The notes under the pieces: generated by a model
What the model was told of the DNA's origin: nothing
The model's database searches: none
What the model saw: the letters and a program-made list of their open reading frames with translations, nothing else
Shown here: piece after piece, positions 17,401 through 26,398 of the stretch
Layout of the letters: the number at the start of each line of letters is the position of its first letter
Numbering within the stretch: the stretch's first letter is position 1
Program-made: the position numbers and the translations under genes
Source of the DNA: Anaerolineales bacterium UBA6055
Lineage (GTDB): Bacteria > Chloroflexota > Anaerolineae > Aggregatilineales > Phototrophicaceae
Assembly: GCA_002428985.1 (NCBI GenBank)
Contig: DIYL01000062.1
Span: 248,001-312,000, forward strand
DNA: 64,000 nucleotides
Direction: 5' to 3'

Positions 17401-18543
17401 CTAGATTTTCAAAATTCGTTGTTCGGGTGGATGCTCTGCCAAAAATCGACTTGGCACAATGGCATCTCCATCCGTGACAATCATCGTATCAATCAAACGA
17501 TAACCGTCTTTGTCAGGGCGATAAATGCCCGGCTCATTCGAAAAAACCATATTCGGTTCCAAAATAGTATTATCCCCAGGTGCAAGCCACGGGGCTTCAT
17601 GTCCTTGAATACCCATGCCATGACCAATGCGATGACGAATAGCATCACCTAGTCCAGCCTCTTTAAGCACAGCCAATGCAGCTTCATTGACGCTCGCACA
17701 GGTTGCGCCAGCTTTTAATGCGGCAATTGCCGTTTCATCACAGTCTTTTGCTGCTTTTAAACAGTGCATCGTGTCATCATCAGCATCACCAACGACAAAA
17801 GTTGCACCACTTTCTGCGTGATAACCTGCTACCGATGCACCAATCCCAGCAATGACGGTTTCGCCCATTAAAGGTTGACGTGCTATCGGGGATCCGTGTG
17901 GTAAAGCGGCGCGTGGTCCACTATGGACAGTGCCGACAACAGCACCTTTACGCAACCGGAATTGTTCTCCGATTTCGGATTTCATTTTTTCAGATGTTGC
18001 CCCGATGCATTGCCGTAATATATCGAGCTCTGTGCCACCATCGCGGATAATATCACCTGCATTTTCCAGCACTTGCTCTAAGCAATAATCAGCGTAACGA
18101 GCTGCTTGCTTGATGACTTCAAGTTCTTCAGGTTCTTTTACCCAACGCATTTGGTTAACCATGTTTGACGTTGTCACCCCATCGCCAAGTGTCATAAACA
18201 CATCATGCGACACATGATCAATCGCTAGATTTTTTACACCAGCTTCTTCTACCATCCAGTTGACCGGATATGTTTCTCCGGGGTATTCAAAGTAAGTGCG
18301 GATGTCACCGATCCATGTGTCGCCTGCATTTTCTAATTCGAGTAATGGGACGAATAGAGCAGGAGCACCCGACTTTGGAATGAACAAGCCAATGGGACGT
18401 TCTGATTCGGTATGAATAAAACCCGACGCATACATCACATTATGGGTATCAATCAATAACATACCGTCAAGGTTATCGTCATCAAGCTTAGTTTGAATTT
18501 GTTCGACTTTGCGTCGATAAAACGGTTCGCCTAATGGCATCAT
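17401..18543 (-). CDS. M24-family (pita-bread fold) protein, creatinase/Xaa-Pro peptidase-like, metal ligands altered
   Basis: A protein of 380 residues with the two-domain layout of prolidases and creatinases. The histidine block RIGHGMGIQGHEAPW and NEPGIY are present. The first two aspartate ligands expected in D-x-G...GY..D-x-TRT are replaced: the sequence reads AGIGASVAGYHAESGATF, giving G and E. The last glutamate (usually R-x-E-D) reads RLIDT. By eye three of five metal ligands differ, so it may be a metal-free creatinase-like amidinohydrolase rather than an aminopeptidase. The start overlaps the preceding stop (ATGA at 18540-18543), so translation is coupled to the M14 gene. Confidence 0.8.
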   Translation of the reverse strand: MMPLGEPFYRRKVEQIQTKLDDDNLDGMLLIDTHNVMYASGFIHTESERPIGLFIPKSGAPALFVPLLELENAGDTWIGDIRTYFEYPGETYPVNWMVEEAGVKNLAIDHVSHDVFMTLGDGVTTSNMVNQMRWVKEPEELEVIKQAARYADYCLEQVLENAGDIIRDGGTELDILRQCIGATSEKMKSEIGEQFRLRKGAVVGTVHSGPRAALPHGSPIARQPLMGETVIAGIGASVAGYHAESGATFVVGDADDDTMHCLKAAKDCDETAIAALKAGATCASVNEAALAVLKEAGLGDAIRHRIGHGMGIQGHEAPWLAPGDNTILEPNMVFSNEPGIYRPDKDGYRLIDTMIVTDGDAIVPSRFLAEHPPEQRILKI

Positions 18544-20249
18544 GATAGGGTGACCTCAACCTGTTTCGTGCCAGCTTTTTGTGAACTGGCAGTGATGGTT
18601 AGCGTTGTATTGTCTGGTGCACGTAGCAACCACTCTAATTTGCGATTGGTATCACTCCATTCGCGTAACCATGGCGACCATGTGGCTGTTCGCTCGTCCC
18701 GTCCTGCAAGATGCCCGATTGACTGTCCAAGCTTACCGATCAAAACCTCACCGTCCTCTGCATACAACTTAACCTCAACTTCTTTAGCTGTACCGTGTGC
18801 TAGCGCACGTTGTGTTAGGTGTGTTGGGAGAAATCCTTCATTACCAACAATAACACTCACTTTGTAGAGATCGTCAGCTAACTTTTCGACTTCAGCCGCT
18901 TGGATTGTCAATAGCGGGGTTGTCATTGCATGTTTAAGGGTGAACAGACAATTGGTATGAATTGTATCGAACAGGAAGTTTTTTGCTTCCTCAGATGATG
19001 CCATGCTCACAGGTGGTGGATTACGGAATGTATACATGTGTGTCCATCCACCGATTTCGACAGGTCCAAATTGTGGATGATCAAACTCGCGCCACTCAAT
19101 AAACCCTTTTCCACCAAGATGCTCATCATTGTAATTAAGCAGTTTAATCTCATCATCAGTCGACCGCGCACCAATTTGGTACTTGGCAGGCACTTCGATA
19201 CCAGCTGCAAGTTGTGGATTCCACAATTCCGTCGAGAAGGTGATGATGCCAAATTCATCATATGACCACTGCATCTCTGAGCCAACACGCGGTTTATCAG
19301 GGTCATTTGTGAATTCTTCGTAGACCGAAATCACTGGATAGCCAGTAAGTTCCGTACCCATCGCGCCAATACGATTGTACACAGCCAGATCAAAACGGGG
19401 TAATGTGCTGTCTGGCTCTACAAGCGACGGACGCAAATGTAAGCCACCATGTGTATGATAGCATTGCATCCCGCTGATATTTGGATGATTCAAGATGAAG
19501 TCAGCGACAGCTTTAGTCTCCGGCTCGGATAAGGGCAGTTCACCCGCGCCATATTGACGGAATTCAGGTCGCCAACCTGCAGGGAAGTTGCGATTTAGAT
19601 TGCCGTCACGGGGCTTATGAATTTCAAAGTTTACGCCATCCCATTCACCCCGAACTTCTCCTTCGCGGTATAGACGATAATACGGTCCGTTGTTGACCTC
19701 GCCGGGTTGACGTTGCACCATCAAGCGTGCGTCATCTTCCGAGACTCGCCACTCGCCATTGGGGTCTTCGATACGCATCTGCACGATGAGACCATCTCCA
19801 TCTATATCATGCTGACACAACCCCTTGGTTTGCTCTTCACCTGGTAGATAACGACCATTCCCGCACCAGTGGTGTGCAGTTGTTAAGCTAATTTCTGCAC
19901 CATCAGGGTTAATCCGTGGAACGATGTAAAAGGTCATATTTTCTAGCAACCACGTTACATCGGCATTATTGTCATAGTTTGTCAGCAGATACCAGATCGT
20001 ATACAAGGCTGTGTGAGATGTTGTGACTTCTTCGGCGTGAATATGTGCATCAATATAAAACGCGGGTTTACTATCGGGTGTTCCTGTCTCAGGGTTTGTC
20101 AAAGTCATAACCCATACGTCACGCCCTTGCCAACTTTTCCCGATGGATTCTAACGTTGCAAGTTTAGGATAGGCTTCTGCTAATCCTTTTAAGTGGGCTG
20201 TCAGGTCGTCATAGACGAAATATTCACCAAAATCTAAATCATATCCCAT
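18540..20249 (-). CDS. M14 family zinc carboxypeptidase with C-terminal beta domain
   Basis: Length is 569 residues. The first 370 are an M14 domain: DAHIHAEEV gives the HxxE zinc pair (about residues 89-93), INPDGAE and the substrate-binding Arg in NLNRNFPAGW follow, CYHTHGG gives the third ligand, and ITFSTELW the catalytic Glu. The last 170 residues look like a beta-sandwich (VEVKLYAEDGE and similar) that may position the substrate. There is no signal peptide, so it acts in the cytoplasm, unlike most M14 digestive enzymes. The start has AAGGAG nine bases upstream and follows the cyclic amidohydrolase by three bases. Confidence 0.92.
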   Translation of the reverse strand: MGYDLDFGEYFVYDDLTAHLKGLAEAYPKLATLESIGKSWQGRDVWVMTLTNPETGTPDSKPAFYIDAHIHAEEVTTSHTALYTIWYLLTNYDNNADVTWLLENMTFYIVPRINPDGAEISLTTAHHWCGNGRYLPGEEQTKGLCQHDIDGDGLIVQMRIEDPNGEWRVSEDDARLMVQRQPGEVNNGPYYRLYREGEVRGEWDGVNFEIHKPRDGNLNRNFPAGWRPEFRQYGAGELPLSEPETKAVADFILNHPNISGMQCYHTHGGLHLRPSLVEPDSTLPRFDLAVYNRIGAMGTELTGYPVISVYEEFTNDPDKPRVGSEMQWSYDEFGIITFSTELWNPQLAAGIEVPAKYQIGARSTDDEIKLLNYNDEHLGGKGFIEWREFDHPQFGPVEIGGWTHMYTFRNPPPVSMASSEEAKNFLFDTIHTNCLFTLKHAMTTPLLTIQAAEVEKLADDLYKVSVIVGNEGFLPTHLTQRALAHGTAKEVEVKLYAEDGEVLIGKLGQSIGHLAGRDERTATWSPWLREWSDTNRKLEWLLRAPDNTTLTITASSQKAGTKQVEVTLS

Positions 20250-20252
20250 CGT

Positions 20253-21656
20253 CTAAAACTCCTTACTGACATTTGCAGGATCTGGACGTACAAATTTACC
20301 ATCACCAGATTCACCTAAAATTTCACCATCTTTAAAGATTGTCTTACCGCTCACAATGGTTTGATTGACTTTGCCCTTAAATGTCATGCCTTCATAGAGC
20401 TTGTCACATTCTTTGGCTTGACTGAACAACATATCTTTATGAATCGTTGTCTCGTCATTTGGATCGAAGATCACAATGTCAGCAATTGCATTTACGCCGA
20501 TACGACCACGATCGGGATATACGCCGAAACGTTTTGCACCATTGGTACAAACTAAGTCAATTGCTCTATTAATGCTCATACGCCCAGTTAGTGCTTCATT
20601 CATCACACCGAGGAGCAACTCTTCAACACCAGGGGCACCGGGTGGGGTCGCCCAAATATCGGTGCGGGCACGTTCTTTTTCCTCGACTGTAAATGGCGAA
20701 TGATCGGTTGTCACTGCCATGACCGAGCCATCGGCTAATGCTTCCCACAATGCATCTTGATCTTCTTGCTTGCGCAGAGGTGGGTTGATCTTGGCATAAG
20801 GTCCAACACGCTCTAAATCGTCTTCTGTGAAGAACAAGTAGTGTGGGCAGGTTTCTGCCGTTGCTGTTGATCCTGTTGCTTTGAAGCGTTTGAATACTTC
20901 AAGAGGTTCTTTGGCACTCAGATGGGCGATGTGTAGGTTGGCATCAATTTCTTCATTGAGTGTCAACAGGGTAGCGATGGCTAATGCTTCTACGTGTGGC
21001 GGGCGTGATTCACCATGCGCTGGTACATCGTTACGTCCTGCTTTGACAAGTTGCTCAGTGTGCCATTCCAGCAGTTGATTATTTTCCGCATGAATTACAC
21101 ACACTAAACCTGTATCCGCTACCAATTTCAAGGCCTGATACAAGTCTTGTACATCTGGCAGACATAGCCCTTCAAATTCGTCATCACGTCCTTTAGGGGC
21201 GGATGTCATAAAAATTTTGAAAGCAATTGCGCCTTCGTTAACCATGTCTTCGATTTCGGCAGGATCAAGTAGACCGGGTGCAGCGAACAGGCCAAAGTTC
21301 ACATAGCTATCTTTTTGTGCTAGTTCCTTGCGCATCCGGAAGATGTCACCTGTCGCACAACAAGGCTTAGAAATTGGCATTTCAAAAATTGTTGTTACGC
21401 CACCAGCTGCCGCGGCTCGTGTTTCCGTTGCAAAGTCACCACGTTGCGGGTAGGCGGGTGCGCGACAATGGAAATGAATGTCAATTGCACCGGGTAGAAC
21501 AAGTTTATCTGTTGCATCAATTGTGTTAGTTGCTGTAATGCCCTCGGATGAATCGGTCAAAACAACAATCCTATCGTCTCGAATGCCAACATCAAGGCGG
21601 GCAATGCCTGTCTCTAACACGACCTGACCATTGGTAATTAACGTATCTACATTCAC
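20253..21656 (-). CDS. Cyclic amidohydrolase (allantoinase/dihydropyrimidinase/dihydroorotase family)
   Basis: The gene starts at GTG 21656 with AAGGG about eight bases upstream and encodes 467 residues. It shows the complete binuclear set: DIHFHCRAP (HxH at 61-63), carboxylated lysine K147 in AFKIFM, VIHAEN, IAHLSA and TTDHSPF. The enzyme opens cyclic amide rings such as allantoin, hydantoins or dihydropyrimidines. The length and RAP after HFH point to the allantoinase branch, and an AllD-like dehydrogenase is in the same arm. No other allantoin gene (allantoicase, ureidoglycolate lyase) is visible, so a hydantoin or diketopiperazine-like substrate remains possible. Confidence 0.88.
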   Translation of the reverse strand: MNVDTLITNGQVVLETGIARLDVGIRDDRIVVLTDSSEGITATNTIDATDKLVLPGAIDIHFHCRAPAYPQRGDFATETRAAAAGGVTTIFEMPISKPCCATGDIFRMRKELAQKDSYVNFGLFAAPGLLDPAEIEDMVNEGAIAFKIFMTSAPKGRDDEFEGLCLPDVQDLYQALKLVADTGLVCVIHAENNQLLEWHTEQLVKAGRNDVPAHGESRPPHVEALAIATLLTLNEEIDANLHIAHLSAKEPLEVFKRFKATGSTATAETCPHYLFFTEDDLERVGPYAKINPPLRKQEDQDALWEALADGSVMAVTTDHSPFTVEEKERARTDIWATPPGAPGVEELLLGVMNEALTGRMSINRAIDLVCTNGAKRFGVYPDRGRIGVNAIADIVIFDPNDETTIHKDMLFSQAKECDKLYEGMTFKGKVNQTIVSGKTIFKDGEILGESGDGKFVRPDPANVSKEF

Positions 21657-21732
21657 AATCTAGCCCTTCAGCCATCTCAATAAAATTTATATTCGTTATT
21701 TTGTAGAGCAGTATCTCCACAATGTTCTTATA

Positions 21733-22881
21733 CTACTTATAAATTGTCTTCTTCACAAAGTCGAGCAAAATATCTGTTGTGGCTTGATAATCATCTAACC
21801 GAACATGCTCATCAAATGCATGCGCGACTTCATAACTGCCCGGCCCAAAAATAATCATGTCACCCTTTGCCAAATCCATTAGATGCTTGGCATCACTGCC
21901 CGGTAGATAACCTATAGGTCCCGGTTCATCATCTAAAATATCACGCACACTTTGCAAAAATGCCTGCGATAAATCGCTATCAAGTGGCGAATCGAACCAG
22001 CTGGAGAAAATCCACTGGTCAACAGTTGCTTGCGCGGGATTAACATCGACTGATTCAACTACGTGACGTAATTCCGATTGCACGACTTCGGGAATTTCAC
22101 GCGGAATCATGCGACGGTCAATTTTAATGACACAAGTATCGGGCACAGCATTAGCGGTGCTACCACCCTGTATCACACCGACATTACAGGTTGGAAATCC
22201 GACAATCGGATGTACCCGTTTTGCCAGTTCATTGTGATAGCCTTCAAGTGCCAACACAATTTTAGCCATGGCGCTAATGGCGTTAATCCCTCGATTGGGG
22301 TTGGTCGCATGAACTGATTTGCCTGTGGTTGTGACGGTACAACGCATCACACCTTTGTGGGCAGTCGCGACTTTATTTGCAGTTTGTTCGCCAACGACAA
22401 TGAAATCACACTCAGGTAAGTGTCCGTTTTCAGCCATCCACTTTGTACCGAGTTGACCGCCGACTTCCTCTTCGGCAGCCGCAACCAAAACAAGTGTACC
22501 GTTGAGTGTCTCTTGCTTCGATGCTTCGATCATTGTCAACATCATCGAAGCTAATGGTGCTTTATCATCGATACTACCTTTACCATATAACGCACCATCT
22601 TTAACAACAGCCGCATATGGGTCAACGCTCCATTTACTGGCTTCGCTATCTGCGATGGGAACTGTATCGATGTGCGCATGAAGCATAATCACAGGCGCAC
22701 CATCACCTAAGGTTGCGACAACATTGATTGCTTCTGGTTTTTCATCTGGCGCAGGCATTCTTACATCACAGCCAATATTGCGCATAGATTCAGCAATAAA
22801 GTTAGCGATGTCAACAGTATCGCCGGGTGGGTTAGGCGATGGGATCTGCACCAACTTTTGTAAAAGTTCGACACTATCCAC
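21733..22881 (-). CDS. M20 family metallohydrolase (ArgE/DapE-like deacylase)
   Basis: It starts at GTG 22881 and encodes 382 residues. The dizinc site is complete: MLHAHIDTVP (His and Asp near 69-71), GKGSIDDKAP (bridging Asp), AAEEEVGG (general-base Glu and ligand) and AHAFDEHV near the C-terminus. It should hydrolyse an N-acyl, N-carbamoyl or dipeptide amide bond in the cytoplasm. It sits between the aminotransferase pair and the cyclic amidohydrolase. Ring opening by the amidohydrolase followed by deacylation here is a sensible, unproven order. Confidence 0.9.
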   Translation of the reverse strand: MDSVELLQKLVQIPSPNPPGDTVDIANFIAESMRNIGCDVRMPAPDEKPEAINVVATLGDGAPVIMLHAHIDTVPIADSEASKWSVDPYAAVVKDGALYGKGSIDDKAPLASMMLTMIEASKQETLNGTLVLVAAAEEEVGGQLGTKWMAENGHLPECDFIVVGEQTANKVATAHKGVMRCTVTTTGKSVHATNPNRGINAISAMAKIVLALEGYHNELAKRVHPIVGFPTCNVGVIQGGSTANAVPDTCVIKIDRRMIPREIPEVVQSELRHVVESVDVNPAQATVDQWIFSSWFDSPLDSDLSQAFLQSVRDILDDEPGPIGYLPGSDAKHLMDLAKGDMIIFGPGSYEVAHAFDEHVRLDDYQATTDILLDFVKKTIYK

Positions 22882-22912
22882 TAGAGTTTGCCTTCTGTTA
22901 ATGTTGCCATGT

Positions 22913-24097
22913 TTACCTCACTCGATAGTTGTTGACGACCGTTTCCATACGTTGGAGTGCTTCACGGATTTTATCGGTTGATTGCAAGATACTAATGCGT
23001 AAATAGCCACCCCATTGTTCACCGAAGCCAGTACCGGGGAAGATCAGAATTTTGCCTTCTTTCAACAATAGATACGACAGTTCGGTCGCATGAATGCCAG
23101 TTGATGAGCTATTTGTCCATAAGAAGAATGCACCACGCGGATCACTGTAATCCAAGCCCATCGCGGTTAAGTCATCCATCATCACCTGACGACGCTCGGC
23201 ATAAATTGCTCGAAACCCCTCAATTGCTTCTTTTTGCTGTGCCCCTGTTATCGCGTTCAATGCCGCCACTTGCGAGACACCTGCTGCCGAACCTGAAGTC
23301 ACCGCTTTGATCTTAATCATGCCATTGATGAAGTCCTTTGGTGCAGCCACATAGCCTACACGTAAGCCTGTCATCGCATAGGCTTTGGAGAACCCATTGA
23401 GTGTAATTGTCCGAGATTCCATGCCGGGTACAGACGCTATGCTGAAATGCTCCCAGTCGTCGTAGACAAACTTTTCGTAAATCTCATCGGAGATGACAAT
23501 TAAATTATGTTTAATCGCGATTTGTGCAATTTCTTCCAGACGCTTGCGGGTGACAATGCCACCTGTCGGGTTACTCGGTGTGACAATCAGCAAGGCTTTG
23601 GTTTTGTCAGTGATAGCTTCCTCAACAGCTTCGGGACGCAGGTTAAACGCGTCCTCATGATCTGTTGGGATCATGACCATTTTCCCGCCAGCACTCTCAA
23701 TGGCTTGATCGTATGATGTGTAGCGTGGGTCGGGAACCAGCACCTCATCACCGGGGTTGAGCAAGACCTGCATCAACAAAAACACGCCCTCTTGACCGCC
23801 GGTTGTAATAATCACGTTATCGCTATCAACTGCTAAACCGTTTTCGCGTTTCAGCTTATCAGCAACTGCCGAGCGTAGTTCTGGTAAGCCTGCAACAGGG
23901 GAGACAGGGATTTTGTTCTGACGGATTGCTTCTTGTGTTGCCTCGATAATATATGACGGTGTGTCCAAATCTGGATCACCGCGTCCAAGCGCGATCACAT
24001 CGGGGTGGGTTGCCATTTCCATTAAGGCATAGCGGAGGGCTGTACCATCATGGGCGACTTTACGGATTTCTTCCGGGATATTCGGGTTGTTTATCAT
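22913..24097 (-). CDS. Class I/II pyridoxal-phosphate aminotransferase
   Basis: I chose the ATG at 24097, whose ATGA overlaps the stop of the degenerate homolog upstream; another ATG at 24112 would add five residues. The 394-residue protein has all class I hallmarks: SNPTGGIV, SDEIYEKFVY (PLP-ring Asp and Tyr), TLNGFSKAYAMTGLRVGY (Schiff-base Lys) and the C-terminal Arg in GYLRISI that binds the substrate carboxylate. It should transaminate an amino acid released by the locus. Overlap with a catalytically dead relative suggests a hetero-oligomer or coordinated dosage. Confidence 0.93.
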   Translation of the reverse strand: MINNPNIPEEIRKVAHDGTALRYALMEMATHPDVIALGRGDPDLDTPSYIIEATQEAIRQNKIPVSPVAGLPELRSAVADKLKRENGLAVDSDNVIITTGGQEGVFLLMQVLLNPGDEVLVPDPRYTSYDQAIESAGGKMVMIPTDHEDAFNLRPEAVEEAITDKTKALLIVTPSNPTGGIVTRKRLEEIAQIAIKHNLIVISDEIYEKFVYDDWEHFSIASVPGMESRTITLNGFSKAYAMTGLRVGYVAAPKDFINGMIKIKAVTSGSAAGVSQVAALNAITGAQQKEAIEGFRAIYAERRQVMMDDLTAMGLDYSDPRGAFFLWTNSSSTGIHATELSYLLLKEGKILIFPGTGFGEQWGGYLRISILQSTDKIREALQRMETVVNNYRVR

Positions 24098-24795
24098 TCG
24101 CCACTCACCCATTCATTGACTGCCCACTGTGAAATTGATGGTGAGCAGATGGTCATACTCTGTTTAAAGGCACGGAGTTGATTGGCCTTTTCACTGCCAG
24201 CCATCCAGCCGATACGCCAGCCGGGTAATACATTCTCAGTGTCACTGATTGTGACAACACGAGAAGCCCATGTTGCATCTTGTGCAGGATTTGTTTCTGC
24301 ACTTGCATGGGAGGCATCCCAAACAACCCAACAGGTTTCAGGATTGGCTTTTTCCAGCACAGCATCGATTGTGTCCTGTGAATCAGCCCCCGTGAGATAA
24401 ATCAACGTCCCATTAGCAATCTCATCGACTGCATAAACTAGCGGTACATCTTTGATTGCGACTGCGCCGTGTAATTGAGAGGCATCACCTGCAACATAGA
24501 CATTGGTCTCTGCCAGCACCATTACACAGGCAAAAATAGCTTCTACAACGCTACAAGTAATCGTAACTTCATCTTTGTCGATGCTCAGGTTGTAGGTTGT
24601 GTTGAGATTATTCGCAACCCACTCTCTTAGAGGCACAATGCCGGGGCGGTTAGTGTAATGCGTCTTTCCATCTGCCAACGCTTGAATTGCACCGTCTTTT
24701 GCAGATTGTGGTATCTCGTAGTCGACAGGGGTGAATGTTGGCAACTCTAATTTACTGACACGGTCTGCCAGTGGGTGGGATAATGTGTCTGTCAT
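24094..24795 (-). CDS. Degenerate, short aminotransferase-like protein lacking the PLP lysine
   Basis: Only 233 residues against about 390 for the family. The N-terminal part (PLREWVANNLNTTYNLSI) aligns by eye with class I aminotransferases. Where the active-site SxxK should be, the sequence reads ISDTENVLPGWRIGWMAG, so the lysine is gone while the following GxRxG motif is kept. The NPTG loop is missing and the C-terminal small domain is absent. It is unlikely to be mere decay: the start has GAGGAG seven bases upstream, it overlaps both neighbours by four bases (ATGA), and the frame is clean. A regulatory or scaffold partner of the next gene is my inference. Confidence 0.7.
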   Translation of the reverse strand: MTDTLSHPLADRVSKLELPTFTPVDYEIPQSAKDGAIQALADGKTHYTNRPGIVPLREWVANNLNTTYNLSIDKDEVTITCSVVEAIFACVMVLAETNVYVAGDASQLHGAVAIKDVPLVYAVDEIANGTLIYLTGADSQDTIDAVLEKANPETCWVVWDASHASAETNPAQDATWASRVVTISDTENVLPGWRIGWMAGSEKANQLRAFKQSMTICSPSISQWAVNEWVSGE

Positions 24796-25859
24796 GTAAT
24801 CTCCTCACGTTCAAATGGAAAGTTGATACCGAGGGTGTCAGCGAGGTCTTTGAGTTCATCAAACACTGTCGCATCCAGTTTTGCACCTGTTTCACGGTAG
24901 CCTGTTTCACGGCGGTAATCAATCTCACCGGGTACGAGAATCTCGTCAAAATCAGGGCGTAACGCCGATGATTTAATTTCAGCGATGAAGTCATCCATGC
25001 GTGATTTAAACGCGTCTACAGGCATGAACCACTCAATATCAATTGCGATGAAAGTATGCGCCACATCTTGCTTGGCTTTGTCAGCATACGGGGTTACACC
25101 AAATGCACCACCACTGATCACACCAGTTAAGACATCGGTGAGCATCGCTAGTCCATAACCTTTGTATTGACCGATGCCGAGTAGAGCACCTGCCATAGCT
25201 GCTGTCGGATCATCGGTTTCATGTCCATCAGGGGTTAGTGCCCAATCTAGTGGCATCTTTTTGCCTTCACGCTCATACCAGCGCATCATACCTTTACCAG
25301 CAGTTGTAATCGCGAAATCAAGTACAACAGGGAAGTCACCACCTGTCGGGGCAACAATCCCCCAAGGATTTGTGCCAACGCGTCCTTCACTTCCACCCCA
25401 CGGTGCCATTTCAGGTCCAGCATTAGTAATCGCAATGCCGATACAATCATGTTCGAGGGCTAGTCTTGCTGGTACTGCTGATGATCCATAGTGAGTACTG
25501 TTTTTAACAATCACCGTACCGATGCCACTAATTTTAGCTTTTTTGATTGCTAGTTCCATTGACTTTTGAGCAATAACTGAACCAAGCCCGATGTTGCCGT
25601 CAACAAGTGCGAGAGCAGGGGATTCCTTGATAATTTCAAATTCAGCACCGGGAATAATCCATCCCTTGCTGATCCGTTCATGATAAGTCGGTAAGCGACG
25701 CACCCCTTGTCCTTGACCGGGCAAACACCGTAACTCACTCTCCATGAGACCACGTGAACAACGGCGAGCCTCGTCTTCGGATGTGCCCATCGCTTGAAAT
25801 GCGTCAATGCAAAACTGCCACAACGCATCGACAGGCACGCGGATTAAGGTAATCCCCAT
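24792..25859 (-). CDS. Ldh2/AllD-type NAD(P)-dependent dehydrogenase (malate/L-lactate/ureidoglycolate DH family)
   Basis: The 355-residue protein belongs to the YlbC/AllD/MDH type 2 family, which has its own fold instead of a Rossmann domain. Visible family blocks are ESELRCLPGQGQGVRRLP, VKNSTHYGSSAVPARLAL (catalytic His region), RVGTNPWGIVAP, VLDFAITTAGKGM and YKGYGLAMLTDVL. It oxidises a 2-hydroxy acid or ureidoglycolate-like compound to the 2-oxo acid. It overlaps the degenerate aminotransferase start and follows the VOC gene by two bases, so it sits inside the operon. With a cyclic amidohydrolase in the same arm a ureido acid is a fair guess only. Confidence 0.9.
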   Translation of the reverse strand: MGITLIRVPVDALWQFCIDAFQAMGTSEDEARRCSRGLMESELRCLPGQGQGVRRLPTYHERISKGWIIPGAEFEIIKESPALALVDGNIGLGSVIAQKSMELAIKKAKISGIGTVIVKNSTHYGSSAVPARLALEHDCIGIAITNAGPEMAPWGGSEGRVGTNPWGIVAPTGGDFPVVLDFAITTAGKGMMRWYEREGKKMPLDWALTPDGHETDDPTAAMAGALLGIGQYKGYGLAMLTDVLTGVISGGAFGVTPYADKAKQDVAHTFIAIDIEWFMPVDAFKSRMDDFIAEIKSSALRPDFDEILVPGEIDYRRETGYRETGAKLDATVFDELKDLADTLGINFPFEREEIT

Positions 25860-25861
25860 GC

Positions 25862-26326
25862 TTAAATGCCTTTCACGGATTTGTATTCTTCAAGTTCTTC
25901 TGGCGTGTAAACTTGCATCAATTCAAGCTCAACCCCACCAGCTTCTTGTTCTAAGAATGCAACCCATCCTTCAGGATGAACATGGCTACCTTTGACTTTA
26001 CAGGCAGCACATTCTTTTAGCGTTGCGCCTTTTGCTTGGGCTTCTTCAAGTGCTTGGTCGATATTGGGCACAGCATAGCAAATGTGATGTAAACCCTCGT
26101 ATCCACGCTCTTTAATCCATGCATCAAAACGTCCGCCTTCATCCAATGACTGGCAGAGCTGATACTCAACATCACCAACATTGAAAATTGCTACGCGGTT
26201 ACGTGATTTTTCGTAGTCGTGAATTTCGGCATCCAATGCTACACCGAGTAAATCCTGATAGGTCTTGAGAGCTGCCTTGGCATCGTTCACCGCAAATGCC
26301 ATATGTTTAATGTATCGTCCGTCCAT
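25862..26326 (-). CDS. VOC-family protein, methylmalonyl-CoA epimerase/glyoxalase-like
   Basis: The ATG at 26326 follows GGAGGA directly, so the longer frame to 26383 is rejected; the product has 154 residues. Two beta-alpha-beta-beta-beta modules show HMAFAVNDAKAALKTYQDLL at the N-terminus, LHHICYAVPNIDQALEEA in the middle and GGVELELMQ near the end. These give the His/His/Glu metal ligands of methylmalonyl-CoA epimerases and glyoxalase-type isomerases or dioxygenases. No propionate-pathway gene is nearby, so an epimerase or lyase step for a pathway intermediate of this locus is likelier. Confidence 0.82.
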   Translation of the reverse strand: MDGRYIKHMAFAVNDAKAALKTYQDLLGVALDAEIHDYEKSRNRVAIFNVGDVEYQLCQSLDEGGRFDAWIKERGYEGLHHICYAVPNIDQALEEAQAKGATLKECAACKVKGSHVHPEGWVAFLEQEAGGVELELMQVYTPEELEEYKSVKGI

Positions 26327-26355
26327 TTGTTCCTCCATATACTTGTATAAACCAT

Positions 26356-26382
26356 GTAGGGAACAGGCATGTCTGATCCCCA
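26356..26382. repeat. Degenerate GTAGGG-type palindromic repeat
   Basis: GTaGGG..CAG (26356-26366) faces CTG..CCCcAC (26373-26382) around GCATGT. It is a weaker copy of the family at 34942-35013 and lies between the second DUF4438 stop and the VOC start. Confidence 0.45.
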
Positions 26383-26398
26383 CAAATTTCGTGATGTT

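Noticed and set aside
20253..25859. A complete allantoin pathway
   Set aside because: Allantoinase-like and AllD-like genes are present, but no allantoicase, ureidoglycolate lyase or urease genes, and the other neighbours do not fit.
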